From Epiperipatus broadwayi (Eukaryota > Onychophora > Udeonychophora > Euonychophora > Peripatidae): 64,000 nucleotides of DNA. Below the pieces are notes generated by a model. The model did no database searches, was not told the origin of the DNA, and saw only the letters and a list, made by a program, of their open reading frames with translations. Shown one piece after another: positions 1 through 12,002 of the stretch; within the stretch, counting starts at the first letter, position 1, and each line of letters starts with the position of its first letter. The position numbers were made by a program, and so were the translations under genes. The stretch spans positions 8,040,085 to 8,104,084 of the forward strand of contig JAQFVV010012396.1 of assembly GCA_028023455.1 (NCBI GenBank), in the 5' to 3' direction.

Positions 1-959
1 AAAGTATTATTTAAAACTGCAGTTATAAACCTGCATTGATAATAGCAATATTATTTATTTTTTGAACCCTGCCTAAAATTACAATCAGGAAATAAAATGG
101 ATTTTTTACTCTATAATTTTTTGCAATGATTTTTCCATCAATTTATCCTACCCTTTCCCTGTTCCCACATACAGTCACACCTGAATCATCCCACAATCTT
201 GAACTTTTCAATCACAATTAATTTTAAATTATGTATTAAAAAAGTTTTTGAATTATTTTTATAAAAAAATATTTAGTAATTTTATTTATAAAATACGAAA
301 TAGAATTGCTAACTGTGTAATAACATTTTACAATAATAACTTTCCATTTAATAGTCTTTTTTAATGTAATGGCATTACTTTTAGATTATCCGTGCATATA
401 CCTTTTCTATACTATGCTATATCACTATCAAATGTCAATTTGTCTGACTGGCATTTTGAATGCTATGTTCTATTTTTGGTAGGAAATATTTCTTTGTGGA
501 AGACTAAGATTTTATCGACAGAAGATTTGCATTGTATTTCATTCTCAGCTATATCCTTTCAATTTTTTAATAGATTAATATTTTGGTGTTTAATTAATTA
601 ATTTTTCATTTTAACTATATGACAATTACATTTAGTGTTTATAATAAAAGAAAGTGAGGTTGCCCGCTTACAAAAAAAAAAAAATCATTGAAAAAGATAC
701 ATTGCATGTTAATATAGATAGAATATTAGAATAAATAAACATGAAATTTTATTTCTCTTTATTTTATATTTTTATTTCTCTTTATTTTATATTTATACTA
801 AATTGGAAATATTTTTTTATATCTAACTCAATACATATTATTTTCAATAATTGTTAATGTAAGATTTATAATTATTTTTATTGAATTACTCATTTATAAA
901 CATATCTTGTTTATTTAATTTATTATTAGAGTTTCATTCATAAGCTGAATAATATAAAT
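1..959. other. AT-rich non-coding DNA
   Basis: No gene, RNA or element is recognised. Open frames here are short, AT-driven and lack protein character. Confidence 0.6.
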
Positions 960-1205
960 TGATTCATAGAAATCTACTGTTCCTAAATTCACATAAGTAT
1001 GAAGATTTGCTATCTTAATATAAATTGAGCACTGATTATATATATATACATGTGTGGGAGATGATGATCTGGACAACTGATGAATGCTCGTTCAGCATGA
1101 TATACATATATTGGAGATGTGTGTTGTCACATGTATCGGTTGTATGAGATAGAGTGGATGGCCAAAGGGAACTTGAAAGTCTGTGTTCAAATCCCTTACA
1201 TTAAA
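960..1205 (+). mobile_element. Family A hammerhead repeat, decayed copy
   Basis: The copy runs in the order shared by all family A members: a lead-in with 'gaagatttgctat', then 'gagatgatgatctgg', then the hammerhead, then a region ending in 'gtgttcaaatccc'. That last motif resembles a pol III B box (GGTTCAAATCC), so the family may be partly tRNA-related, like a SINE. No target-site duplication was found. The ribozyme is mutated (see the ncRNA entry). Membership is clear from the copies at 5.0, 15.2, 35.9 and 42.0 kb; the function is inferred. Confidence 0.7.
1073..1114 (+). ncRNA. Hammerhead ribozyme remnant (family A)
   Basis: CUGAUGA lies at 1077-1083, followed by a stem II region, but the second core block reads GATA at 1099-1102 instead of GAAA, so the conserved A14 is lost. 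Stem I is reduced from 5 to about 3 pairs. Expected to be inactive. Confidence 0.6.
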
Positions 1206-3104
1206 TGCACATAAGTAAACTATATTGCATTATATAATTAGTAAATAAATTTTAATATATTTTATTATTTATTAAATATATATTTATGGGGAATGTTTTG
1301 GAGTCAATGCTTGTTATGAACATCTTGCTTTAAATGATAAATTAGATAAGATTAAACTGAATAAACAGGACATATCTATGATTGATAGGTTGTAAGATTT
1401 GGAATTAACTTGCAAAATAGAACTATTATGATTTTTTTTAATTATGAGTGCTATTCTTGAGAACAATAAAACAATTATAAAGTGTTATTAACTTTATTGC
1501 AGAGGTGGAAAAACTTTTAATAATATCAGGTATATTTCTTTCAAATAAATCAGAATTCATGAAAACTAACAGTTGAAAAACAGCTGTTGCTAAAACCAAA
1601 GCTTCCCAGCACTGATTTTGCATTTATTAGACTAAAGTAGCCATTATAACACCATATTTCAGAGAATCTGCAAATGCCAACAATTATTTCAGCATGAAAT
1701 TATTTTTTTCCTTTAAGAAAAGAAATCATATTATGAAAATGGGAAAAAAATATCTATGGCAAACTAAATTCAATATATTTTAATATTATTGGTTCATTTT
1801 TTCCAACTTTTTATTTAATTTTGTTTATAAATGTTTAAAGAACTTTTTTGAAGTATTTAATTAATTGAAGTGTGATTTAATTAATGAAATATTTAATTAT
1901 GTTATTAAAATAATATTGCATTAAAATGACTTTTAAAACTCATATAGTATTAATAACATATAGAGTTATAACTAAATATAATTCCTGAGAGAAAAATAAG
2001 CTCAGTTCACATAACTAAATTCATGAAATGGTGGAAAATCTGATTTTTTCACTACTATGATGGATTATTGTATGTATATGTTCAGAACGTAAATAACTTT
2101 ATAGCAAGATGAAAGATGCTGAAAAAGATTTTCATTACTATTACTGTTATGTATAGCATACAACATCACTTGCAAATATTTTAATAACATCACAGTTATA
2201 TTCTATAGTCTCTCTTAATCATTCCTGATCATATTGACTAATTTTTTCCAAAATTATTTTATTAAAATTGTCATAATGTTTTGTTAATTTAATATATGAA
2301 TAAATGGCAGAAAAATTAGATGCTAAAGGATTCTTTTCCTTTGGAATCCAAGTATTAAAAACATAGCTCATATATCAAAATGGTAGCAAGCAATTTTGAA
2401 TACTACTATATACAGACCTCTTGTCTGGAATACTAATACCTAAAAATAAGTATGGTGTTTTGAGATATTAATAAATAATTCTAGACCCTATGAATAACTC
2501 TTTCTAGATCTGAACATTTTTTATCTGATTAATAATTTTCTCTTTATCTATACAAGATATAAAAACATTTCAGATTCACACATATATATTAACACAATTT
2601 TTTATGAATTAAACAAGATTTATTATAATTTTGACAGGATTATCCCAAGGATATAGTTTAAAATTATTTTTATTACACTTATCAAATGTCTCTTCTTGCT
2701 GTGCTAAGTATGGCTACCTGTTAAAGTTCAAATGTTGTCTGTCAAATAAAAAAATGGTTCTATAAAAAAAAATTAATTAAAAAGTATATAATGTTTCCAA
2801 TCATATGCAAATCTTCACTACAGCTTTCCCTTCTTTAAATTTGTAAGAATATGTTTTTTTTTTTAAAAAATTCTTCACTCTTATCTTCCTCTCTATTCTC
2901 AATGATCATTGCTTGAGATATTTTGGAAAATGGTTTTTTTGTCCAATGAATTTTTCCAAAAGTATTGATGATATTTAATTCAATATTTTTATTCATGTTA
3001 ATTCAGACTTTTCATTCATATTAGAAGATCTCTAAAAAAAATTTATAACTTGTCTTAATAATTATTGGTTATATTGATTAATTTTTGCTCCAGTTTATTT
3101 TATC
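1206..3104. other. Non-coding DNA with a diverged dispersed repeat
   Basis: No gene is seen. The segment around 2219-2307 ('gactaattttttccaaaatt', then 'aaaattgtcata', then 'atgaataaa') resembles 3052-3116 joined to 3545-3575. It therefore represents the uninterrupted form of the site into which the 3117-3532 element inserted. Confidence 0.5.
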
Positions 3105-3116
3105 AAAATTGGTATA

Positions 3117-3532
3117 AAGACATATAAGGCTTTAACCTTGCTACTATGTGCCTCAAATGCATAATTTTAGCATGAGAGGGACCTCTACAAATCCTAACAC
3201 AAGATTATGACTTTATAAAGATAAGAGCAGCCATCTTATCTTCAACCTACTTTTTAATTATATAGGCAAATCTAAAGCATTTTGATTTGAGAGTGTGAAG
3301 CTAGTAAGTTCTTCACTTATTAAATCCACTACCTCATTTAAAAATCAACATTCACAAAATCTTTTGATTCACAGAGAGTTAATATTTTAATTTTATAATT
3401 AAAAATATTGTATTAAAATTTATAGAGACCCCTCTCATGGTCAAATTAAGCACTCAAGGTGCTTAGTATTATGGTTAAAACCTTATATGTATTTATGTGC
3501 TGACCATGCACTTAATAAGAATTAATGTTTAC
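3117..3532. mobile_element. Foldback insertion with 12-bp target-site duplication
   Basis: The sequence 'aaaattggtata' occurs exactly at 3105-3116 and again at 3533-3544, bracketing the insertion. Inside, about 60 bp at 3121-3182 ('catataaggctttaacc...' to 'catgagaggg') is repeated in inverted form at 3429-3488. The paralogous sequence near 2262 has one uninterrupted copy of the target. No open reading frame and no hammerhead core were found. The TSD length and inverted arms resemble the hammerhead elements elsewhere in the window, but a conventional MITE is also possible. Confidence 0.7.
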
Positions 3533-3544
3533 AAAATTGGTATA

Positions 3545-4999
3545 GTGTTTTAATTTAACAAATGAATAAAGAGTTAATGAATTATATTATTCTCTAACAG
3601 TTCTTTCCTCAATGTGTAGTCAATAGTCTAACATGGAATTTACAATTCCATGACATTCTAAAGAAATTTATCCTTGGACATGGGATTATTTCAATTTCTT
3701 TTTAAAAAAAGTAAACATGGTTAATTTGGTAGAGATTGTTTTAGATAAAACTGTTTCAATTCCCAAATTATCAAAGTCCTTATATTATTTGAAGAAGTCT
3801 TAATAATAGTATAGTATATAAAACCATTGTTAACCAATATATTCCTAGTAATACAGATGTTTTAGTAAATAAGTTTATTATCAGAAGGCTCTTTTGTTTT
3901 ATATAACTGTCCTAATCACAGAAAATAATTGAACTGAATGAGGAAGTGAAAACAGAATTGTAAATATTTTTCCATATGTGTTTATTTTTCATATGCAACA
4001 TGTTTTTTTTAATTAAAACATCTGAAAAAGGGGGTTGATTATAATAAAATAAATTTTAACATGGAAATATTCAAAAAATTAAAAAAAATTATAAGACTAG
4101 TCTTATTATTAGGACAACTAACAAATATCGATATCTTCAAACTGTCTTAATAATGACGGTTTTATTAGTGATAAAAATTTTCTTCTTTGTTTTTTTAATG
4201 TTTTTCATAAAAATAGAAACCAATAAAATAGAGACCAATACTGGAGAAATTATTGAGTTTCTAGTTATTCCTAATGTTCACCAAATATAATATATATATA
4301 TGTATTTGATAAATAAAGTTCAGATAATTCACAAAAAAATCAGATAGCTAAATATTTTTCTTATCTTCAATGGCTTCATACACAGGTAAAATGGTAAAGA
4401 GAAAAACAACCAAATTTTCCCAAACATCAATCTCAAATTTAAAAAAAAAATTTTCTTTTCTAATATAGTATATTTGTGTTAAATGCTGCTGGAAATATTA
4501 GATTAGAAATCTAACTAATGCTTTAGTTGGAATTCCACCATTACTTATAGAGAAATTCCTGTTTTGTGAATTTTTGTTTATTCATATAACTTAGGATAAA
4601 ATAAATACCTTTTCTTTAAAAAAAGAGGGATTTTTATTTCTTCATAAAATTTATATATTTTCTTCAAGATATTTCAAATAGTCTCTATAATTTTTTTAGA
4701 AATTTTATAAATTCAAATTTCAAACATTTGTTTGTCTGTGTAACAAAGTGTTTTTTTCTCTTTATAATCTAAAGCTAAGTGGACTTTCAGTAATTCACCC
4801 AAATCATAGGTGTGCATTTTAAATTATGTTATGTTCAAAATTACTGTCATGTGGCCTTTATCTTCAGGAAAAATAGTAATAGATTTATGCACTTTTCTTT
4901 GTCATAAAACAAATTACTTAAGATAATTTTGTTTATATATAAAATATTTAAATACGTGTACATTGTCTATAGTGGACTTAATGAAATTAGAAGAGATAT
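3545..4999. other. AT-rich non-coding DNA
   Basis: No gene or repeat family is recognised beyond short homopolymer and (TA)n runs. Confidence 0.5.
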
Positions 5000-5090
5000 G
5001 AACTTAGACTTTCAAGCTCCCTATGACTATCCATTCCATCTTATACAATCAATACATATGACCACTTATATATGAAAAAGTAAATGATTT

Positions 5091-5130
5091 CCAATATACA
5101 TTTTGTGCTAAACCAGCATTCATCAGTTGA
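5091..5130 (-). ncRNA. Hammerhead ribozyme remnant (family A)
   Basis: On the minus strand CUGAUGA (complement of 5120-5126) and the CAA/UUG part of stem I are kept, but the GAAA block reads AAAA, losing G12. The stem II arms remain complementary. Expected to be inactive. Confidence 0.6.
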
Positions 5131-5638
5131 TCCAGATCATCATTTCCCATATATCTATATAATCAGTGCTCAGTTTATATTAAAATATCAAATCTTCAAA
5201 CTATCATGGATAAGCCTCAATATTTGCCACCCTTCTTCAGTCTTCCATATCATTAAAAATCTGATGATGGAATCCTCAAAGCCCTTGTTGATGACATCTT
5301 ATTGTCATACCCATGTTGACTTTAAATCACTTTGACTCCTCACATATAGGACCTTAATATGTCCATCTATGTATTTAAATGGACCTATTAAAGTTCTATA
5401 AATGAGAAGTCAGAGTGACTTAAAGTCAACATGGATATAACAATAAGAATGGTATCAACAAAGACTTTGAGGGTTCCATCATCAGATTTTCAATGATATG
5501 AATAGCTGAAGAGTTGGAGGGTGGAGAAGATTGATGCATGTTTATTAAAGTTTGAAAATTTGCTACCTTTATATAAACTGAGTACTGATTATATGTATGT
5601 GCAGGAGATGATGATCTGGGTGCTGGTTCAGCACTATA

Positions 5639-5642
5639 TATT

Positions 5643-5720
<78 letters not shown>
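5639..5720. repeat. (TA)n microsatellite inside family A
   Basis: A nearly pure TA tract. Comparison with other family A copies shows it sits where the AUA(CN)UAU stem III of the hammerhead should be. Confidence 0.9.
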
Positions 5721-5722
<2 letters not shown>

Positions 5723-5822
5723 GAGTATTTTTTTCACATGTATGTTATCTTGTGTATTGCATTGGTTGTATATGGTGGAGAGGATAGTTGTAGGAAACTT
5801 AAAAATCTGAATTCAGATCCTT

Positions 5823-8420
5823 TCTAAATAAATATATATACATATATACAAATTAAATACTGTCTAGTGCTATACTAGTAACTATAAATAAAGTAGAAAT
5901 TTATATAACATTACAATACTAACAAAATTATACTAAAATTCTTCCACAATGATGGTTTCATCTAATAACAAATAGTCATTTTCATATGAAATTCAACTAA
6001 ACATTTAACATATATACAAAACTAAATAGTCTTCTTATCATTCACTTCAAAAACCAGATTGTCTTTTATGAAAAATGTGAATTGAAGAGTAACAGAAACT
6101 TTGATGATAAATTTTTTGAATCTGAGGTGATCAATCTCATGAAGACATTCTTTTAAGTTAAAGGAAGTTGATTTTTGAAGTTAATGATAGAACAACTATT
6201 TTGTTTTGTATATATATGTTGTATGTTTAGTTAAATTATATTTGAAAAAGTCTTTGTGTTAATAAATGAAACAATGGATGTGAAAGAATTTTAGTACAAT
6301 TTTGTTTTTGGGCTAGTATTATAATGTTATATGAATTTCTATTAGATATATATTGAGACAGTTATATGTCTCATGGCATATAACAACATAGTGGTATGTG
6401 TGCATATATATATAATTAAAAGCAAAAGTAGAAATAAACAGACAAAAAAATTTATAGGTATTTTCTATATTACACTAGAATAACAGTTAAGGATTAAATA
6501 TTTTTTGAAACTAAAATTATTATAAGCTGTAATTTTAAAGCAAAAATTTAAAAAGGTCTAATGTTTTATTAATTCTGATTTTGAAATTAAAATACGCATG
6601 TTTTACGTTACAATAGATATACTGGTAATTATAAAATTTCACTATCGATTTTGATTAAATAAATTTTTTAATTAAAGCTTGTATAACATATTTTGTTAAA
6701 AATCCTACAAAGTTCTTTTGAAATGATTATGATGAATTGAAAAGAATTCAAAAATTTACTTTTAATTACTGTGTTTTTTAAAAAAATTTCACCCTGACTA
6801 TAAAAAGGTTGAAAAAAAGATTAGAAAGCAGTTTTAAAATTTTACAGATTATGACAGCATAATGATTATGAAGTTATAATTGAAGGCAAGAGACAGTGTA
6901 TTTAGCCATTGCTAGTTTACAGCAGTAGTTTGAATACACATGGAAGCAACTTCCAGCTTTTATGTGGTTCATAGCCCATATGTATATATATATATATATT
7001 AGATCATATAGATACTGAAAGGAGTTCACTGTAGGCCAACAGCTCCCAGATTATATTTTTTCTTAAGTGGGAAGCTGGTCCATGGTTTTAGAAGAGACCA
7101 GTTTACCAAGAGATTACCATGCTATATACATAATTTTATCAGTATGCAAAAAAGCAGAAACAAAGATACTATATTGTGTATACAAAGGATTTACAGATAT
7201 TAGCTAATTCTAAAGATTGGAAAGCAAAAGAACTTGCTGGAATATTTTTAAAGATGTTGATTATTAATCAAGAGTAACTTTAAAAAAAGAAAAACTTTTA
7301 TGGACTGTTAAAGAAGTAATTTTTAAAAAAAAAAAAAAAATTTTTTTTACTATTAAAAATAATGAATTAATTAATAACTTTGATTCATATAATCTATCTT
7401 TTTAAGATATATACACACATACATGTGAATTTTATGTATATTTTTGATATTGAATTAATTACATAATGAGAAAATATTTTATGGTAATAAGTTTATTTAT
7501 TAACTAATAAAATATCATTAGGATATAAATGTCTATGTGTGCTCACATCTGAATGATTACCTAAACATATATTGAATTGATCATTATTTATGTATCATTA
7601 AAAATGAATACAATGTTTTATAAAGCATATTTGTGCTTATTTATTTAGATATGTGCCATGTAAATAGCTAACTATCTTTGTAGATTGTTCAATTAATTAT
7701 TATGTATTATAAACATGAATTTCATTTATAGGTTTATGAAAATTGAAATATGTTCATTTTATATTATACTGGCACATCTATGTGCAGATATATCAGTGTT
7801 TTATGTATTGAGACATATGTATATTACAATGTAATAGTGGATTTCTTTTTGTATTAATCAAGATCAGAAGGCTTAATTTTTATGTATAGCTGTATTCCAC
7901 AAATATTAATTTAATTTTATAATTAATAAATTTATATTTCATTGTTAAAGTCTATCCAGTGGATTTATTTAATTTTAAAATATTATAAAATATTATCAGT
8001 TGTATTATATCTCTTGATCACAATAACAGTTATAGAACTTTTGCTCCATGAGCTGCATTCATGCATAATGGTCTGATATGTAATAGAGGTTTATGTTTAG
8101 TGTTATGAACATCCAGATGATGGTGATGATGGATGGCACAAAGGGGATATATTCTTTAAAGTCCATGCACTACATTTAATTTTAACTATTTATTTAAAAA
8201 TTTAGTGTATAGTTGGACAATACATTAATGGTACTAAGTGGTCATAGCAATGATGATGAGCAGCATGGTTTAGTATCTCTGCATTATGGTTTTAAATGTT
8301 ATATTCTTATGGATTACCACTTATTTTTGTGCACCCAAATTATTGTTTAAATAATCTGCCCCAAGCTAAAATTTTTTTTTTTATATTTTTTTTTTTTAAT
8401 TTTATTTTTTTGTTGTTTGT

Positions 8421-8494
<74 letters not shown>

Positions 8495-10989
8495 GTATAT
8501 ATATATGTTCTTATTATACCTACTTCTTCATGTGTAAGTCTTGTTGAAATACTTTCAACTTTGCAAATATTTTCAAAAAATAATTTTGAAAGAGTTAACA
8601 GTAAAGTTAAAATCTTTATTTAGAATGCTAATTTCTGTTCATTTTTTCTGAGACAAACTTTTGTTGTTACAATTCTTTTATGTCCAGATATATTAAGTTA
8701 ACAAGTCAAGATATCATAATTTATAGATAGAAAAATTGAAGTTTAATTTTAAGCATATATGGAGTCTTTACTAATATGTAAATAAATCACACACACAAAA
8801 AAACAACTATATTTTTTTTCCAAATTTGTTGGGTAAAAGTATAAGTAAAATGTAATTAAAAATGAAAGGTTAAAAAAACATAACAGAGAGCTGCAGCATT
8901 GATATTGTATTATAAAAAGGAAAAGCAAATAGCCTTCACTTGACGTTAAAATAATTACTGAAATATTGTTAAAAAAGATGGGAAGATATAAATGTTTAAT
9001 AGATAAAGCTGCATATAGAAATCTTAATTGTAATTTGAGACATATATTATAAAAATCTAGATAAAATTGGATTAACAAAGAAGTATAATAGGTTAAAGTT
9101 TAATCAAATATAGGCAGATTTTATTTTATTTATAAATAAATAATACACTTTTAGCAAAAAAAAAATTTCATAAAAAGTAAACATTACTGAAGCAAAGAAT
9201 GAGAACATATTAGTAGAGAAAACAGATTTCTAGAAAAAAATAGAAAAAGCATATAAATAATTTGTAATAAAACCTCATTAATAAGAAATAAAATATCAAA
9301 GAAATCTCTTTTCCCTGAGTAAAAACAATAAAAAAAAAAAAGATAAAACATAGAAATATTTCAGTCTATATAGATTGTGATTGTTTTTGATGCCTCAATG
9401 GTGCAGAAAATAAAGTTGATAATAATGAATTTAAAAAACAGCAACATAAGTATCTTAAGTCAAATTATTAATTTAAATGGGAAAACAATTCTACATGACT
9501 TAATAGAGGTTATTTAGAACATTGAACAAATATATTTATTACAGATTAGACAGGATTTAAAAAGCTAGATGCATTGGATGATTCAATAAGAGAAGATAGT
9601 ATAGTAAAAGTTATAGCATAAATGAAAATTGGAAAAATAAAAAGGATTAGTGAACCACTAATTGGATTATTAGATGTAAAATGACATATCAAAGTTTGAT
9701 AGAAGTATTAATATTTTTAATCTAGTTTCAAATCATGAAATTAGCAAATAAATTTTCTTTCTGCAGATAACATTTCTTAAGCAAAGAGATTCAATATGAA
9801 GAATGCAAAAATTTTACATTAAATAAATTTCACATGTAGTTAATATGTTGTTGAAAGCAATGAATAGATTATTACAGTTTTAATTTTAAAAAATATTAAA
9901 AATATATTTGAAGTAATTTTATTTCTTTAGTATACATATTTTTAAAAAAATAGTATAAAAGAACCTACATATAGCAACCAGAAGATAGATTTACTAATGA
10001 CATTAAATCCTTAAATTTCTCCACTGCCATCTATATCCATAGTTATAAAGATCAGAGGTTGATAAACTTCACTTTTGGAATAGATGTGTGCATGAACTGT
10101 GATAGGTCCTAAATCTATTTTAAAACTTCAGTAATAACTGATTGTTTGAAGGGATTCTTGAATTTGTAATCTTATTTAATAGCTTTTTATAAATTTTTTG
10201 ATAAGCAACTTATTTTTCAATATCTTATAAAGGAATGTGTGAAAAAACAGGAAATCACATGAATGAGCCAGTAATAATTCTCATGGATAATATTTAATTG
10301 TTTATCCCCAAGTTTGATGTGAACATTTCTCCCCAAACAAGGCTATAACAAAAAAAGGATATATTAATTTTTAATTTATATTTAGAAGAAATTTTATAAT
10401 TTGTTGAATATTTTAAATAAAAAAATATATATTACATGTAGAAATATTAGGAAATTTATATTTGAATCAAAAAATATTAATTAAATTAAATGCAGCAGAC
10501 TTTTTACTAAAAAGATTAATACAATAAGACAAAGATTGAATCTAATTCTTATTTTGTTTAATATCTGTTTAAATAAATTATTAAATTAATGTTGTTTTGG
10601 TGAAGATAGAGTTAGAATTGGGAATAGAAATGTTTCTTACATGTATTATGTTTATAACATAACAGTGGATGGTGATACTGAGAATGAATTTGACAAAATA
10701 ATAGAGTTGGTAAAATATGCAGTTTGAGATAAAAATATATGCATCTGATTTTATGCTAGTGATTACAAGTGTATCTAATAAAAGATTTAAAATGGTATTT
10801 GAACAGGAAGTGGCCATTTTAGTTAGACAACAAAGATAAGTTCTGAATATACTGAAAGTAATACTATTTTGTTAGAAGATTTGCAATGATGACATTTTAA
10901 TAGCAATTCTATGTTAATTAAAAGGGATTTGAACCCAGATTTTCAAGCTTTTTATGGTCATTACCAAAATGAATTATTAAATATTTATA
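5823..10989. other. Long AT-rich stretch without recognised genes
   Basis: Nothing protein-like was recognised. It contains (TA)n near 6980-7000, an A/T homopolymer junction near 7318-7350 and the low-complexity block at about 8366-8505. A 109-residue minus-strand frame at 8749-9078 looks like AT-driven hydrophobic translation, not a gene. A family A B-box-like fragment ('gggatttgaaccc') lies near 10925. Confidence 0.5.
8366..8505. repeat. Poly-T, poly-A and TA low-complexity block
   Basis: Several T runs, including one of about 40 bases ending at 8460, are followed by an A run and short TA/TGTA repeats. Confidence 0.9.
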
Positions 10990-11200
10990 AAAAAAAAAAA
11001 CTTATTTTATTTTTATTTTCCAAATACATTCACTTATTAATAATAATATACATGTTAATATATAAAACAATATTTTGAGTGTTATTATTTTATTCTCTTC
11101 TTCAGATGTTGGTGGCCTGACCAGTAATAACTAGCATAAGAATTGAATAGATGATCTTTTACATTTATGACTGCTGAATTTAAGTTGACACTGAGACCAA
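10990..11200 (-). mobile_element. Family B repeat, single decayed copy
   Basis: Shares 'attctcttcttcag', 'gcctgaccagtaa' and the 'aatacattcac' block with the copies at 54.9 and 62.2 kb. The complement reads CUGAAGA followed by AGAG, which resembles the first half of a hammerhead, but the GAAA block reads CAAA here. Confidence 0.6.
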
Positions 11201-11640
11201 TTATGCTATTCTGATAATGGCAATAGTCAATAAATTTTTATAAATTTATTTATGAGAGTCATTACTCATTTTTCCATTTTTTTTTTTAAGAACAAAGTTA
11301 ATGAGTAACTTTCAAATACAGATTATCATATTAGGTTGATAATAGATTATTTCTTATTTCATATGAAACTTTTTTTAATATTTTTTTCTTTTTATTATTT
11401 TCTCTCTATTCAATATTCTTGTGTTTTCCTAATTAAACATATATTCAGAGGGACTGGAATAATATGCTATTTTAGAATTTCTCTGTAATCATTTAATGAA
11501 TAATACTTTTGTAATGTAATTTTCACTACACAACTCTCATGCAAGATAGGAACTGGTTTCTATTCTCTCTTAACATCTTGTGGATGGATATAATCATAAA
11601 CATATAGCCAAAGACAAAAAAAGATGTATAATCCACAAGA

Positions 11641-11690
11641 TTCACATTTACAGCACTCATCAGTTGGCTCAGATCACATTCACTTAAAAA
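11641..11690 (-). repeat. Fragment of family A around the ribozyme 5' half
   Basis: The complement reads 'ctgagccaactgatgagtgc', matching the family A block that precedes and begins the hammerhead. The GAAA block and 3' side are not recognisable. Confidence 0.5.
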
Positions 11691-11745
11691 TATCTTTCTC
11701 ATTGTTCAGTATATATAGATAGGAAATTACTATAGTTTAATTCAT

Positions 11746-11810
11746 AGGTGTCAAACTTATTGCCCTCACAACATTGGCACAGACCATTTGATAAAAGCAT
11801 ATTTATTAAA
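11746..11810. repeat. Dispersed repeat with hAT-like end motif
   Basis: 'ggtgtcaaacttattg', followed by 'cacaacattggcacag', is similar to 16569-16625 ('agtgtcaaacttattc', 'cacaactttgacacaa'). The GTGTCAAACT motif resembles terminal sequences of some hAT elements; that assignment is tentative. Confidence 0.35.
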
Positions 11811-11913
11811 TGGATAATCTGTAGTCTAATGAATGACTAATAAAATTATTAATATTCCTCTGTAAAATCATTGTTTTGAATTTTTAAAACTTTTTTTCCC
11901 CCCATATATCAAA

Positions 11914-12002
11914 GCATCGGCCAGGAAGTGAATCCATGACAACTGTCTGCAAGCAACTGCTTGTTTGCAAGGCAGCTGTGCTAATCTCTCATCTATCAAT
12001 GC
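11914..12002 (-). repeat. tRNA-like repeat (degenerate)
   Basis: On the minus strand it starts GCATTGA and ends near CGATGC, which can pair as an acceptor stem. It carries 'ctgccttgcaa', like an anticodon arm, and 'ggattcacttcc' in the place of the B box. It is the relative of 37630-37709. An insertion in the anticodon/variable region rules out a normal tRNA. Best read as a tRNA-derived SINE head or tRNA pseudogene. Confidence 0.55.

Larger units (their letters stand above)
5000..5822. mobile_element. Inverted dimer of family A
   Basis: Two family A copies face each other: a minus-oriented copy at about 5000-5338 and a plus-oriented copy at about 5401-5822, around a roughly 60-bp centre. Both share the segment with 'gtcaacatgg' or its complement, the 'tctgatgatgga' block and the 'gatgatctgg' block. 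The minus copy keeps a mutated hammerhead. In the plus copy the 5' half of the hammerhead is deleted and its stem III position is occupied by a long (TA)n tract. This dimer architecture recurs in other families here and is typical of PLE-type insertion products. No TSD was recognised. Confidence 0.75.

Noticed and set aside
5262-5280. CTGATGATGGAA as a hammerhead
   Set aside because: CUGAUGA is followed after two bases by GAA, leaving no room for stem II, and no stem I partner exists. The same block recurs at 36127 as an ordinary conserved part of family A.
5521-5787. 88-codon open frame with long Ile-Tyr repeat
   Set aside because: It is the translation of (TA)n inside a family A repeat. 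The same applies to the frames over 24527-24632 and 30916-30978.
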